From NCBI GenBank assembly GCA_016717325.1, contig JADKFV010000044.1:1-45656 (forward strand): a DNA stretch of 45,656 nt, written 5' to 3'. Below are positions 8,935 to 17,059 of this stretch, in pieces. The notes under the pieces were generated by a model. The model worked only from the letters and a program-made list of their open reading frames with translations. It was not told where the DNA came from and did not search any database. This DNA comes from Bacteroidota bacterium (GTDB lineage Bacteria; Bacteroidota; Bacteroidia; AKYH767-A; OLB10). A program made the translations under genes and the position numbers. Position 1 is the first letter of the stretch. Every line of letters starts with the position of its first letter.

Positions 8935-10035
8935 ATGATAACACAACAACAGGTAATAGATGCGTTGAGCAATGTAGAAGAACCCGATTTGAAAAAGGAT
9001 CTTGTAACGCTTAACATGATAAAGGATGTTGCCGTTGATGGTAACAATGTAAGCTTTACCGTTGTACTCACCACGCCAGCCTGCCCGCTGAAAGAATTGA
9101 TCCGCAATGCCTGCATAAACGCGGTGAAGTACTATGTAAGTCAGGAGGCTGAAGTAACTGTTAATCTAACTGCCAATACAACGCGCAGCACCAATGCCGA
9201 TGATGTGCTGCTGCCGGGAGTAAAAAATATTATTGCTGTGGCAAGTGGCAAAGGTGGAGTAGGGAAGAGCACCGTAACAGCAAATATTGCAGTGGCTCTT
9301 GCTCAAACCGGTGCCCGTGTAGGAATTATAGATGCCGATATTTTTGGCCCATCCATTCCAATCATGTTTGGTTTACAGGATGAGCGATTGTTTGTTGAGG
9401 AAAAAAATGGCAAAACAATGATGATTCCTGCTTCACGATTTGGAGTAAAGGTGTTATCGATAGGATTTATTGCCGACACCAATCAGGCAATTGTGTGGCG
9501 TGGCCCTATGGCATCGCGTGCTTTGAAACAACTTATAAGCGATGCCGAATGGGGCGAGCTCGATTACCTTTTTGTGGATTTGCCTCCAGGCACCAGCGAT
9601 ATACATCTTACATTGGTAAGTGCAGTTCCACTTACCGGAGCGGTTATAGTTTCTACCCCACAACAAGTGGCACTTGCCGATGCACGAAAAGCAATAGGCA
9701 TGTTTCAAATGGAAAGTATACACGTACCGATATTAGGACTTGTGCAAAACATGGCATACTTTACTCCTGCCGAGTTGCCCGAAAATAAATATTATATTTT
9801 TGGTAAAGATGGTGGCGAAAAATTAGCTACTGAACTTGGTATTCCTTTCCTTGGCGAAATACCAATAGTGCAGAGCATATGCGATGGTGGCGATCAAGGC
9901 ATTCCTATTGTAATGGACGAAGATTCGAAAGCGGCAATTGCATTTTATACCGCAGCACGTAATACCGCACAGCAAATTGCAATACGCAATGCACATCAGC
10001 CACCAACACAACGTGTAATGGCGGCAGGTTTTTAA
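8935..10035 (+). CDS. mrp: Mrp/ApbC-family iron-sulfur carrier ATPase
   Basis: A P-loop NTPase of the Mrp/NBP35 family, which helps deliver Fe-S clusters to apoproteins. The 366 residues contain an N-terminal MIP18 (DUF59) domain (1-90: ITQQQVIDALSNVEEPDLKK) and a ParA-like domain starting at the deviant Walker A SGKGGVGKST (104-113); DADIFGPSIPIMFG and DYLFVDLPPGTSD follow. The CxxC pair that many Mrp proteins use for a bridging cluster is absent: the region reads QNMAYFTPAELPENKYYIFG, a form I associate with Bacteroidota homologues. A TACTTTCG element 17 bp upstream with TTG 24 bp before it may be the promoter. A small helix-turn-helix-like gene follows. Confidence 0.93.
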   Translation: MITQQQVIDALSNVEEPDLKKDLVTLNMIKDVAVDGNNVSFTVVLTTPACPLKELIRNACINAVKYYVSQEAEVTVNLTANTTRSTNADDVLLPGVKNIIAVASGKGGVGKSTVTANIAVALAQTGARVGIIDADIFGPSIPIMFGLQDERLFVEEKNGKTMMIPASRFGVKVLSIGFIADTNQAIVWRGPMASRALKQLISDAEWGELDYLFVDLPPGTSDIHLTLVSAVPLTGAVIVSTPQQVALADARKAIGMFQMESIHVPILGLVQNMAYFTPAELPENKYYIFGKDGGEKLATELGIPFLGEIPIVQSICDGGDQGIPIVMDEDSKAAIAFYTAARNTAQQIAIRNAHQPPTQRVMAAGF

Positions 10036-10061
10036 ATTTTATTTTGGCACAATTTTTATCA

Positions 10062-10088
10062 TGTGGATATGGAATTAATATATCCACA
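10062..10088. promoter_or_regulatory. Perfect 9-bp inverted repeat between mrp and small HTH-like gene
   Basis: TGTGGATAT and ATATCCACA flank a 9-nt spacer, ending 17 bp before the ATG of the next gene. No T-run follows, so it fits an operator or leader hairpin better than a terminator. Binding partner unknown. Confidence 0.5.
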
Positions 10089-10105
10089 AAACTCAAAAAG
10101 AAAAA

Positions 10106-10300
10106 ATGGAAGAAGAAGAATTCATTTATAATATGCGCAGCGAACTCGAAGATAAAAACAGAGAGAATATGGTGCGCATAAACGAACTGATGGAAAAAGG
10201 ATATTCTGCAGAACGTATAGCTCGTTACCTGATGCTTGAAGAAGAGGATGTGAGGAAAATAATGGAAGAATCTGGTTTGGAAAATGATGAATTGGTTTAG
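10106..10300 (+). CDS. Small acidic protein with HTH-like segment
   Basis: A 64-residue highly charged protein (MEEEEFIYNMRSELEDKNRE) not recognised as a named family. Residues 32-53 (GYSAERIARYLMLEEEDVRK and beyond) have the pattern G-x-S-x-x-x-I-A-x-x-L followed by a turn and D-V-x-x-I-M, the spacing of a resolvase- or sigma-type helix-turn-helix. No membrane segment and no cysteine. It lies 70 bp behind mrp on the same strand with a 9-bp palindrome just before it, so autoregulation is conceivable. The coding pattern (ATG start after an A-rich leader, strong Glu/Lys bias) favours a real gene. Confidence 0.6.
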   Translation: MEEEEFIYNMRSELEDKNRENMVRINELMEKGYSAERIARYLMLEEEDVRKIMEESGLENDELV

Positions 10301-10606
10301 ACTTACCATTCATACTTTATAATTCTACAGTTTACTTTTGCTGACTTTTTGAAATTAGATCCTTTTCCCGATCTTAAAAATTGAAACTGTTGTTACCAAT
10401 AACAAGCACACAAAATTTGTGGCTTCTTTTTATTTAAGTAATGTAATAAACACAATTCTCTAAATAATCATCTTTGATAAATTGTTTAAGACAAACAAAC
10501 TATAGAGAAGATTGCAAATTACCGCAACATCTCTAACTCAGAAAATGTTATTTATCACTCCCCATACTCGTGTTCAAATATTATTTTGAACAAAAATACT
10601 TGAGTT
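10301..10606. other. Intergenic, no recognised feature
   Basis: Convergent spacer between the small HTH-like gene and the DUF2892 gene. AT-rich, without a clear hairpin plus T-run, repeat or reading frame. Confidence 0.6.
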
Positions 10607-10813
10607 TTATTTTTCTTTTTTCCTTGTCGAAATACCGAATGGTAAATACAAAGGACAAAAACTCATGAAGCTGGTAAGAATAAATATTCCTGCCAAAACC
10701 AGTAATACAGTTGCTGCCAATCCCGAAATTTGATTTGCGGCATACAATCCTAATATTACCAATGCAACTAAAATTCTAACTGCTTTATCAACAGTACCCA
10801 TATTTGGTTTCAT
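10607..10813 (-). CDS. DUF2892 (YgaP-like) small membrane protein
   Basis: A 68-residue inner-membrane protein starting MKPNMGTVDKAVRILVALVI; an upstream ATG (10843) would add ten Lys/Tyr-rich residues and is less like the family. Two hydrophobic helices, about 14-30 and 33-52, are separated by NQISG, and SFCPLYLPFGI follows the second helix, as is typical of DUF2892 proteins (NxGxxDRxxR start, CPLY/CPxY end). Related domains follow rhodanese in YgaP; here it stands alone. Function unknown. Confidence 0.8.
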   Translation of the reverse strand: MKPNMGTVDKAVRILVALVILGLYAANQISGLAATVLLVLAGIFILTSFMSFCPLYLPFGISTRKKEK

Positions 10814-11013
10814 ATAAAAATATTTTATTTTTTTACTCAGCAAATGTCAGGTATGCAGATTTAATAAAAGGTGACTTTTGTCATATAAGTGGATTTTTTT
10901 TTCGAAAAAAATAAAAAGCAAAACCAAATATTTTTTTGGACGGATTTTTAGCTATTCAAATATGTGCCGGAAAATTTATTTCATGTAGCAATGAAGTAAA
11001 AAAAATCTTTACA

Positions 11014-11362
11014 CTAAGAATCATCTTGCTCCACTTGCAGAATATGCATTACCCTATGAACAATGGGAGCAAAAAAACGGCAGTACTACTTAAAAAGCTA
11101 CACCGCTATATAATGCATAAATGGATGAGAATATTTTTGCGCCATTTGTTTTCATTTCCACAACAGGACCCATGCCTGTTAATATCATGCTTGACATGTG
11201 AAAACTATCGAGCCAATTTAATTTACCAAAAAAATGATAACCCAACTCACCAATGCCAAGCGATGTTGCTATGAGTATAAATGCAAATAAAGCATATCGT
11301 CCCATTCTAATAATAAAACGATCTAACGGCACTACTTTTTGTTTCTTGTTTTCTAATTTCAT
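11014..11362 (-). CDS. Small two-helix membrane protein, two homopolymer frameshifts
   Basis: The open frame (MKLENKKQKVVPLDRFIIRM on, 90 residues) stops after IYALYSGVAF. Adding one T to the coding-strand T5 run (plus 11092-11096) and one to the T7 run (plus 11071-11077) continues it as LSSTAVFFAPIVHRVMHILQ and ends VEQDDS-stop at 11014-11016, giving 116 residues. Helices lie at about 20-40 and 80-100; LNWLDSFHMSSMILTGMGPV between them and the HR-x-MH motif after the second helix resemble small uncharacterised bacterial membrane proteins that I recognise only by pattern. The same reading of two indels in one short gene is either sequence error or decay. Possibly transcribed with proC, 67 bp upstream. 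Confidence 0.6.
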
Positions 11363-11429
11363 AGAGGAATATTTTTATAAAGTTATCAGTAAAATAAAAA
11401 CAAGCATGGTCGAAACAATTTTTTTACAA

Positions 11430-12215
11430 CTAACTTTTCATGTCTTTAATTTTATGAAAAGAAGTTTTTATTCCTTTTATCAGCGATGAGCTGAATCCCT
11501 GATGTTCCATTTCGTTCAATCCGACAATGGTGCAACCTTGTGGAGTGGTAACGCGGTCTATCAATTGTTCGGGATGAACTTTTTCTTCTAAGGTCATAAG
11601 CGCAGCACCTTTTACTGTTTGCGATGCTATGGCCATTGCAGTTTGGGCATCGAAACCTATTTCTATTCCTGCCTGCATAGCTGCACGTATGTAACGCAAC
11701 GCATAGGCTGTTCCGCATGCGCCAAGCACGGTGGCACCATCCATCAATTTCTCTTCAATGGTAACAGCAATACCTAATTGGCTAAATAAATCTTGCACTT
11801 GCGTGCCAACATTTTTGCTCGATTCGCTGTAAGAAATACATGTGGCCGAAGCACCAAACTGTGCTGCAATATTTGGCATTATACGCACAATGTGGTGTGC
11901 ATGATTTGTTTTTTCTTCAAGCGAATGTATGCTGCAACCGCTTACAGCCGATGCAATTATTTTTTGTGAAATGTGTGGTAATATTTCTTGAAGTACTGCA
12001 TCAACCTGATAAGGTTTTATAGTAAGTATGATTATATCGGCTTTGTCAATTTCGAATTTATTGCTTGACGAAATTTTTATAACATCACTCGCAAGCGATT
12101 GTATTTGCTGCAGATTTCTGCGTGTCATTACCACATCTACATTTTTTGTAAATTTCGAAATTCCAATTGCTAAGGCCGACCCTAAATTTCCCCCACCGAT
12201 AATGTGTACTCTCAT
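11430..12215 (-). CDS. proC: Pyrroline-5-carboxylate reductase (ProC)
   Basis: Reduces 1-pyrroline-5-carboxylate to L-proline with NAD(P)H, the last step of proline synthesis. The 261-residue protein opens MRVHIIGGGNLGSALAIG, with the Rossmann glycine motif GGGNLGSA (7-14), then TRRN, the NADP-side loop. The middle contains IIILTIKPYQVDAVLQEI and ASAVSGCSI, and the dimer-forming C-terminal domain contains GATVLGACGTAYALRYIRA and RVTTPQGCTIVGLNEME, the segment corresponding to the family V-T-S/T-P-G-G-x-T. Length and both domains are complete. Upstream on the same strand are the SAM hydrolase and monooxygenase genes. Confidence 0.95.
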   Translation of the reverse strand: MRVHIIGGGNLGSALAIGISKFTKNVDVVMTRRNLQQIQSLASDVIKISSSNKFEIDKADIIILTIKPYQVDAVLQEILPHISQKIIASAVSGCSIHSLEEKTNHAHHIVRIMPNIAAQFGASATCISYSESSKNVGTQVQDLFSQLGIAVTIEEKLMDGATVLGACGTAYALRYIRAAMQAGIEIGFDAQTAMAIASQTVKGAALMTLEEKVHPEQLIDRVTTPQGCTIVGLNEMEHQGFSSSLIKGIKTSFHKIKDMKS

Positions 12216-12364
12216 TTTTTTCTCTTTTAAGTTATTTACTTTTATTTTTTACTGTATTATTTTTCACTTTTTGGTAAAGTGATTTTTCACACTTTATGTT
12301 CTGAATATGGTTTCTGACTGTTTGTTTTTATTGCTATGATTGGTTATCAATTCATTAATTTAGT

Positions 12365-12652
12365 TTACTCCATATCCAGCAACGACCATGCTTCGGCCTT
12401 TGCTGCAAACATTGGTTTCACCGTTGACCATAACGAAACAAAAAAAGACGAGTTGCGATAATTATTTAAATGTTGTTCACTATACCATTTACTATAAGTA
12501 AAAAATATGTTGTGGTTGTTTGCATCGGCAAGTAAACTCAATTCCTTACATCCTTCAAATTGTTTTATTTGTTTTTGTGCCACAGCATATTTTTCTTTAA
12601 ATATTGCAATGCAATCATTTTGTATGGTGAGTTTTACAATACGTATTATCAT
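12365..12652 (-). CDS. Antibiotic biosynthesis monooxygenase (ABM) domain protein
   Basis: A 95-residue single-domain protein of the ABM/dimeric ferredoxin-like fold: MIIRIVKLTIQNDCIAIFKE (strand, helix), FEGCKELSLLAD, NIFFTYSKWYSEQHLNNYRN (strand plus the WxSxxxLxxYxxS helix) and the closing FAAKAEAWSLL. Such proteins act as small quinone oxidases, haem-degrading enzymes or simply bind ligands; substrate cannot be read here. Its ATG overlaps the stop of the SAM hydrolase gene (ATGA), so the two are translationally coupled. Confidence 0.8.
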   Translation of the reverse strand: MIIRIVKLTIQNDCIAIFKEKYAVAQKQIKQFEGCKELSLLADANNHNIFFTYSKWYSEQHLNNYRNSSFFVSLWSTVKPMFAAKAEAWSLLDME

Positions 12653-13452
12653 GGATTAAAAGTTATTCGTACTTGATCGCCTTCTTTTATCGCCAACATT
12701 TTATGTGCGTTACTGCCGTTCATTGCTATTTCGAGAAAGCCCGCATGATTCACCATCAATAGCGCTTCGCCTTTGGGCACTTCATCGTACCATTTGCTTA
12801 TCTCGGTAATCACAAGGTCTTTGCGCAGGTATATTTGAAACGTGCGGTTGAGTTTTATGCTTTCAAATAAGCGATAATTTATATTCGTAATCAGATTACC
12901 GGCACTATCCATATAAATTATTTTTCCCATAATTCCATTTTCAGAAAGGTAAGATTGAAACGAATATAACTCCTTCATTTTTTCCACTTGCCTGCCCATG
13001 GTGATGATATTTTCGCCCGAAGCAATTTTATAACATGTATCAATTATTAATTCAAATAATTGCGCACGATTCATATTGTCGTATGATGCGAGTTCAATAA
13101 TTACCTGATTTGTTGAATCGAAAATCAAACCAAATATTCCACTATCGGCACCAATAAAATAATGTCCGGCATTTTCAATTAATAAAATCCTTCGAGGCAA
13201 ATCTTCTTCCAGGTCTTCCTCTTTAGATCTTTCGGCATCTACACCTATAACATGAATAGAGCCTGCCGGAAAAGCTGTGTATGCATTTCGTAAAATGTAT
13301 GATGCGCGCAACACATCGCCAAGCTGAACATCATGCGAAATATCAACCACAGTAATGCCGGGCAATTTAGAAAAAAGCATACCCTTGAATGCCGCAGCAA
13401 AATAATCGCGTGTGCCCCAATCTGTTATTAATGTTACTATTTTATGTTCCAT
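12649..13452 (-). CDS. SAM hydrolase / SAM hydroxide adenosyltransferase (DUF62)
   Basis: Belongs to the family that splits S-adenosylmethionine to adenosine and methionine using hydroxide; relatives are the fluorinase and chlorinase. The 267-residue protein begins MEHKIVTLITDWGTRDYFAA, with the catalytic-side Asp (D11) in ITDWGT, followed by VDISHDVQLGDVLRASYILR and IHVIGVDAE. NAGHYFIGADSGIFGLI and MDSAGNLITNI are the family NG/D-x-G-N segments; the C-terminal beta-barrel ends MLAIKEGDQVRITF. Physiological purpose is uncertain in most bacteria. The leader carries TAGTTTTG (13466-13473), a -7 match. Overlaps the ABM gene by 4 bp. Confidence 0.88.
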   Translation of the reverse strand: MEHKIVTLITDWGTRDYFAAAFKGMLFSKLPGITVVDISHDVQLGDVLRASYILRNAYTAFPAGSIHVIGVDAERSKEEDLEEDLPRRILLIENAGHYFIGADSGIFGLIFDSTNQVIIELASYDNMNRAQLFELIIDTCYKIASGENIITMGRQVEKMKELYSFQSYLSENGIMGKIIYMDSAGNLITNINYRLFESIKLNRTFQIYLRKDLVITEISKWYDEVPKGEALLMVNHAGFLEIAMNGSNAHKMLAIKEGDQVRITFNP

Positions 13453-13465
13453 TTTACCTGAGCCA

Positions 13466-13473
13466 CAAAACTA
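13466..13473 (-). promoter_or_regulatory. Possible -7 element for the SAM hydrolase-ABM pair
   Basis: CAAAACTA on the plus strand reads TAGTTTTG on the coding strand, an exact TAnnTTTG, only 14 bp before the ATG. No TTG at standard -33 spacing was found. Tentative. Confidence 0.35.
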
Positions 13474-13663
13474 AAATTTGCAACTTCATATTTTTTAATT
13501 TCTTTATTTAAGTTTAAAAAAGTTTACAACATACATTTACGTGATTGTTCAATTCGAAAGCAAAGGAAATAAAATGAATAATTTAGATGTATGACTTTGG
13601 TTTTAAGCTTAAATGCAATAAATTCGCAACTTCATAGTTTCATAAAATATAAAACTTAATAAT

Positions 13664-14584
13664 ATGACAAAGCATTTTTTTTTAAGCATGGCCGTGGCCA
13701 TACTATTTGTTGGAGGTTGTAAAAAAGATAAAGACGAAGCACTTGATTCAAAAGTGGAACAACACAACCGCGATGCCAATACTTATAAATCGGAATTGGA
13801 TCAAACCGATAATGATATTAATGATGCGATAAAAGATATTCCTGCATTTGGAAAAACGGGTGGAACTGCTTCGAGCCCGCTTTGTGGTTGCACAATCGAT
13901 TCGAGCCAGATAGCACAAAAGATTTTATTTTTTAATTTCGATGGTGTTACGCCATGCTTCAGCCCTTCGCGCACCCGCAGCGGACAAATAAAAGTACAGC
14001 TCACGCAGGGCCAGTATTGGAGCAATGTAGGGTCGGTGCTTACCCTCACTTTTAATAATTATAAAATTACCCGACTTAGCGATAACCGGTCGATTCAATT
14101 TAATGGCACCAAAACTTTGCAAAACATAAATGGCAACGATTGGCTTGGATTTTTGTTTGGAACAAAAACATTGAAGTATAGAGAACGTGCCTTAAATATA
14201 GCTGTAAAATTTGACGATGGCAGCCAGGCAACATGGAATAGCGCGCGCATTACAGAGTGGAGTTATGTGCCAGCCGAAACAAAAATAGTTTTTAATGCCA
14301 GTGGCGATACTACTTACAATGGTGTTGGAAATACCGATTCATGGGGCACCAATCGTTATGGAAATTCTTTTGTGACATTTTATAATTCTGCCATTGTATC
14401 AAATACCTACTGTGGCTTGTGGCGACCTGTATCAGGGAAAATTACTCACCGTCTCGATCGCGATTTTATTATCACCTTCGGTGTCGATCAGCAAGGCAAT
14501 GCCACACCCTATGCCTGTGCCTATGGTTTTAAAATAAATTGGGAAGCCAACAACAAAACGCAGGAAGTTATTCTTAGCTATTAA
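13664..14584 (+). CDS. Lipoprotein of unknown function
   Basis: A 306-residue predicted lipoprotein: signal MTKHFFLSMAVAILFVGGC with lipobox VGGC, modified Cys at 19, followed by KKDKDEALDS, a charged tether. A short helical, coiled-coil-like part (25-60, rich in Asp/Asn/Lys) leads to a beta-rich body with CGCTIDSSQ, GQIKVQLTQGQYWSNVGSVL, and two late Cys (about 251 and 287) that may pair. I recognise no named family; similar CKKD-type lipoproteins are common outer-membrane proteins in this phylum. Function unknown. A palindromic repeat pair begins right behind the stop. Confidence 0.8.
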   Translation: MTKHFFLSMAVAILFVGGCKKDKDEALDSKVEQHNRDANTYKSELDQTDNDINDAIKDIPAFGKTGGTASSPLCGCTIDSSQIAQKILFFNFDGVTPCFSPSRTRSGQIKVQLTQGQYWSNVGSVLTLTFNNYKITRLSDNRSIQFNGTKTLQNINGNDWLGFLFGTKTLKYRERALNIAVKFDDGSQATWNSARITEWSYVPAETKIVFNASGDTTYNGVGNTDSWGTNRYGNSFVTFYNSAIVSNTYCGLWRPVSGKITHRLDRDFIITFGVDQQGNATPYACAYGFKINWEANNKTQEVILSY

Positions 14585-14587
14585 TTC

Positions 14588-14712
14588 CGTTCTTAGTCCC
14601 GACACTTCGGTCGGGATGCCGACCAAAGTGTCGGCATTCTTAGTTACGTTTGCTGAGAGACAAGTTCTTAGTCCCGACACTTCGTCGGGATGCCGACCAA
14701 AGTGTCGGCATT
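14588..14712. repeat. Two copies of a GC-rich palindromic intergenic repeat
   Basis: Copy 1 (14588-14640) and copy 2 (14664-14712) both start TTCTTAGTCCCGACACTTCG and end with AAGTGTCGGCATTC. Each can fold as two small hairpins (CCCGAC/GTCGGG and GCCGAC/GTCGGC) or one long one (CCGACACTT/AAGTGTCGG). Copy 2 lacks one G in the first loop. They follow the lipoprotein stop and could stop transcription or protect mRNA, but no T-run follows. Confidence 0.85.
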
Positions 14713-14763
14713 CATAGATACGTTGCTGGGCGCTATGTTCTTAGTTTCGTTTGCGAAGTGTTT

Positions 14764-14977
14764 ATAATTTCAGAGTCTCTCATGCCTTTGAAAAACAAGA
14801 AATAAATGATGGCTCTGAAATTATTAGTTAAGTTCTTAGTTTCGGAATACAGTTTTTAGTTTTTTTTTCGTCATGGCGAGGTACGAAGCAATCTCTGCGT
14901 AGTACTTTGTTTCGTAAATTAATTTCAGAGTCTCTCAAGCCTTTGAAACAAAAAATAAATGAGGACTCTGAAATTAT
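14764..14977. repeat. Two copies of a 60-bp hairpin repeat (TTTCAGAGTC family)
   Basis: Copy A spans 14764-14824 with 12-bp arms ATAATTTCAGAG/CTCTGAAATTAT; copy B spans 14919-14977 with 13-bp arms TAATTTCAGAGTC/GACTCTGAAATTA. The loops also match (TCTCA-GCCTTTGAAA then AATAAATGA). They are about 155 bp apart, in the same orientation, with a different repeat between them. Confidence 0.85.
14869..14900 (+). repeat. GTCATGGCGAGGTACGAAGC dispersed-repeat motif
   Basis: The segment from CGTCATGGCGAGG to GAAGCAATCTCTGCG matches a sequence I know as a widespread non-coding repeat (CGTCATTGCGAGG...GAAGCAATCTC) seen in many bacterial genomes. It lies between the two 60-bp hairpin repeats. Confidence 0.6.
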
Positions 14978-15011
14978 TTGTTCTTAGTTTTAGTTGAATG
15001 CGTTTAATATT

Positions 15012-15073
15012 TCCACAATTCACAATTCACAATTCACAATTCACTTTTCACAATTCACCATTCACAATTCACC
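15012..15073. repeat. Short tandem repeat of CACAATT/ACAATTC
   Basis: About eight imperfect copies of a 7-9 bp unit (CAATTCA with an optional CA or TT) run just before phoH. Simple-sequence DNA; no sign of function beyond spacing the gene from the repeats. Confidence 0.8.
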
Positions 15074-15148
15074 TTTAATCTTTCAACTTTAATCTTTTGA
15101 ATAAAACTTTTGCCTTTCTTTGTGATGTATAATTAAAACAGAAAAGAT

Positions 15149-16083
15149 TTGGCAGAAATTATTATTCCACTTGATATCACTAATCCCGTAGCTTTTTTTG
15201 GCGCAAATGATGCTAACGTGGATGCAATCAGAAAAAAATTTCCCGCATTAAAGATAATTGCCCGGGGCAACGAAATGAAAATTCTTGGCGAAGATGATCT
15301 TGCCTATCAATGTAAATTGTTTATCGAAAATCTTGCCTATGAATATGACAAAAACGGCATTTTAACTCCTGTTGACGACTCTCCGGTTTTTCAGGCAAAC
15401 GGAAACAAAACAAATGGCAATGCAAGCAATGTACTGGTTTATGGCCCTAACGGTATTGTTGTAAAAGCCCGAACTCCCAATCAAATTCGCATGGTTGAAG
15501 CCTGCGAGCACAACGATATTTTATTTGCAATAGGCCCTGCCGGTACAGGTAAGACTTATACTGCTGTTGCCATTGCTGTTAGGGCATTGAAAAATAAAGA
15601 AGTGCGCAAAATAGTTTTATGCCGCCCTGCGGTTGAAGCCGGTGAGCATCTTGGTTTCTTGCCCGGTGATATGAAAGAAAAAAAGATCCTTACTTACGGC
15701 CTTTGTACGATGCACTGTTCGATATGATTCCCGGAGAAAAATTGCGATCGATGATTGAGAATGGTATTATAGAAGTGGCACCGCTTGCATTTATGCGTGG
15801 CCGCACTCTTGATAATGCATTTGTAATTCTTGACGAAGCCCAAAATGCTACCGAGAGTCAGTTGAAAATGTTTTTAACCCGCATGGGTCCATCGGCAAAG
15901 TTTATTGTTACAGGCGATACCACACAAATCGATTTGCCACCCAAGCAGCCTTCGGGACTTATACAGGCTATAAAAATTTTACCTAACATTGCCGGCATCG
16001 ATATTATATTCCTCAACGAAAGTGATGTTGTGCGCCACCGCCTGGTGAAAGATATTATTATGGCTTACAAAAATAACCATTAG
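15149..16083 (+). CDS. phoH: PhoH family ATPase, split by one-base indel
   Basis: PhoH/PhoL-like P-loop ATPase, linked in other bacteria to RNA metabolism and stress. The first frame contains a small KH-like N-terminal part and NDILFAIGPAGTGKTYTAVA (Walker A GPAGTGKT); it leaves frame after LPGDMKEKK. Adding one A to the A7 run at 15678-15684 continues as DPYLRPLYDALFDMIPG, then LAFMRGRTLDNAFVILDEAQ (Walker B VILDEAQ), VTGDTTQIDLP and SDVVRHRLV. The repaired protein has 311 residues, the family length, so the break is probably sequence error. The start is a TTG (no ATG in frame upstream after the stop). It leads an operon with purC 17 bp behind and yggS after that. Confidence 0.88.
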
Positions 16084-16100
16084 TATATACGTAGTATAAA

Positions 16101-17045
16101 ATGAACCTCATCGAAAAAACAAATTTCCAGTTTCGTAATCAAACCGCCTACTACAAAGGTAAAGTACGCGAAGTATATACCATCAACAATACATACATGG
16201 TAATGATTGCCACCGACCGCATAAGTGCATTCGATGTGATATTGCCGCGTGCTATTCCATACAAAGGTCAGGTGCTTAATCAAACGGCATCGTATTTTTT
16301 AAATGCCACAAAGGCTATTGTGCCTAACTGGTTTATTCACTCGCCTGACGAAAATGTTAGCATTGGCTACAAATGTGAGCCTTATAAAATAGAAATGGTG
16401 GTGCGGGGATATTTGGCCGGGCATGCATGGCGTACCTACAATTCGGGCTTGCGAACTATATGCGGAGTTAAAATGCCCGATGGTTTAATTGAAAACGATA
16501 AACTGCCCGCGCCCATTTTTACACCAACCACAAAAAGCGCACATGGCCACGACCTCGATATTTCTACAGAAGAAATAACTTCCCAAGGCATTGTATCCGC
16601 CAAAGAGTATGAAGCAATAGAAAATTATGCCGGTGTATTATTTGACGAAGGATCGAAAATGGCAAATAAGCAAGGCTTAATTTTGGTAGATACAAAATAT
16701 GAGTTTGGCAATCATCACGGAACAGTGATGTTGATGGACGAAATACACACACCCGACTCATCGCGATATTTTTATTTGGAGGGTTTTGATGAGCGGCAAA
16801 AAAACAATCAACCACAAAAGCAATTGTCGAAAGAATTTTTGCGACAGTGGTTAATCGAAAATAATTTTCAAGGCCTCGAAGGTCAAACTGTACCTCAAAT
16901 GGATGATGATATAGTAAACGCTGTAACAAACCGTTATATCGAATTGTACCAAACCATTACAGGGCTTCCTTTTATCCATCGAAATTACGATGGCGCGTTA
17001 TCGGTAATGGAACAAAAAATAATTGCTGCCTTACAATCATTTTAA
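16101..17045 (+). CDS. purC: SAICAR synthase (PurC)
   Basis: Joins CAIR and aspartate with ATP to form SAICAR in purine synthesis. The 314 residues are of the long form. Signatures: QTAYYKGKVREVYTINN (ATP-side K-G-K-V-R-x-V-Y), MIATDRISAFDVILPRAIPY, EMVVRGYLAGHAWRTY, ILVDTKYEFG and MDEIHTPDSSRYFY, which carry the metal and substrate-binding residues. Complete at both ends. It lies 17 bp behind phoH and 14 bp before yggS, so it is in one transcript with them. Confidence 0.96.
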   Translation: MNLIEKTNFQFRNQTAYYKGKVREVYTINNTYMVMIATDRISAFDVILPRAIPYKGQVLNQTASYFLNATKAIVPNWFIHSPDENVSIGYKCEPYKIEMVVRGYLAGHAWRTYNSGLRTICGVKMPDGLIENDKLPAPIFTPTTKSAHGHDLDISTEEITSQGIVSAKEYEAIENYAGVLFDEGSKMANKQGLILVDTKYEFGNHHGTVMLMDEIHTPDSSRYFYLEGFDERQKNNQPQKQLSKEFLRQWLIENNFQGLEGQTVPQMDDDIVNAVTNRYIELYQTITGLPFIHRNYDGALSVMEQKIIAALQSF

Positions 17046-17059
17046 AATATTTTTTTTTC

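Noticed and set aside
15012..15073. Regulatory array before phoH
   Set aside because: The units are simple, irregular 7-9 bp sequence typical of microsatellite DNA, with no symmetric site.
15660..15727. Programmed ribosomal frameshift in phoH at A7
   Set aside because: PhoH is not known to need one, no stimulatory hairpin is visible, and similar homopolymer breaks occur in many unrelated genes here.
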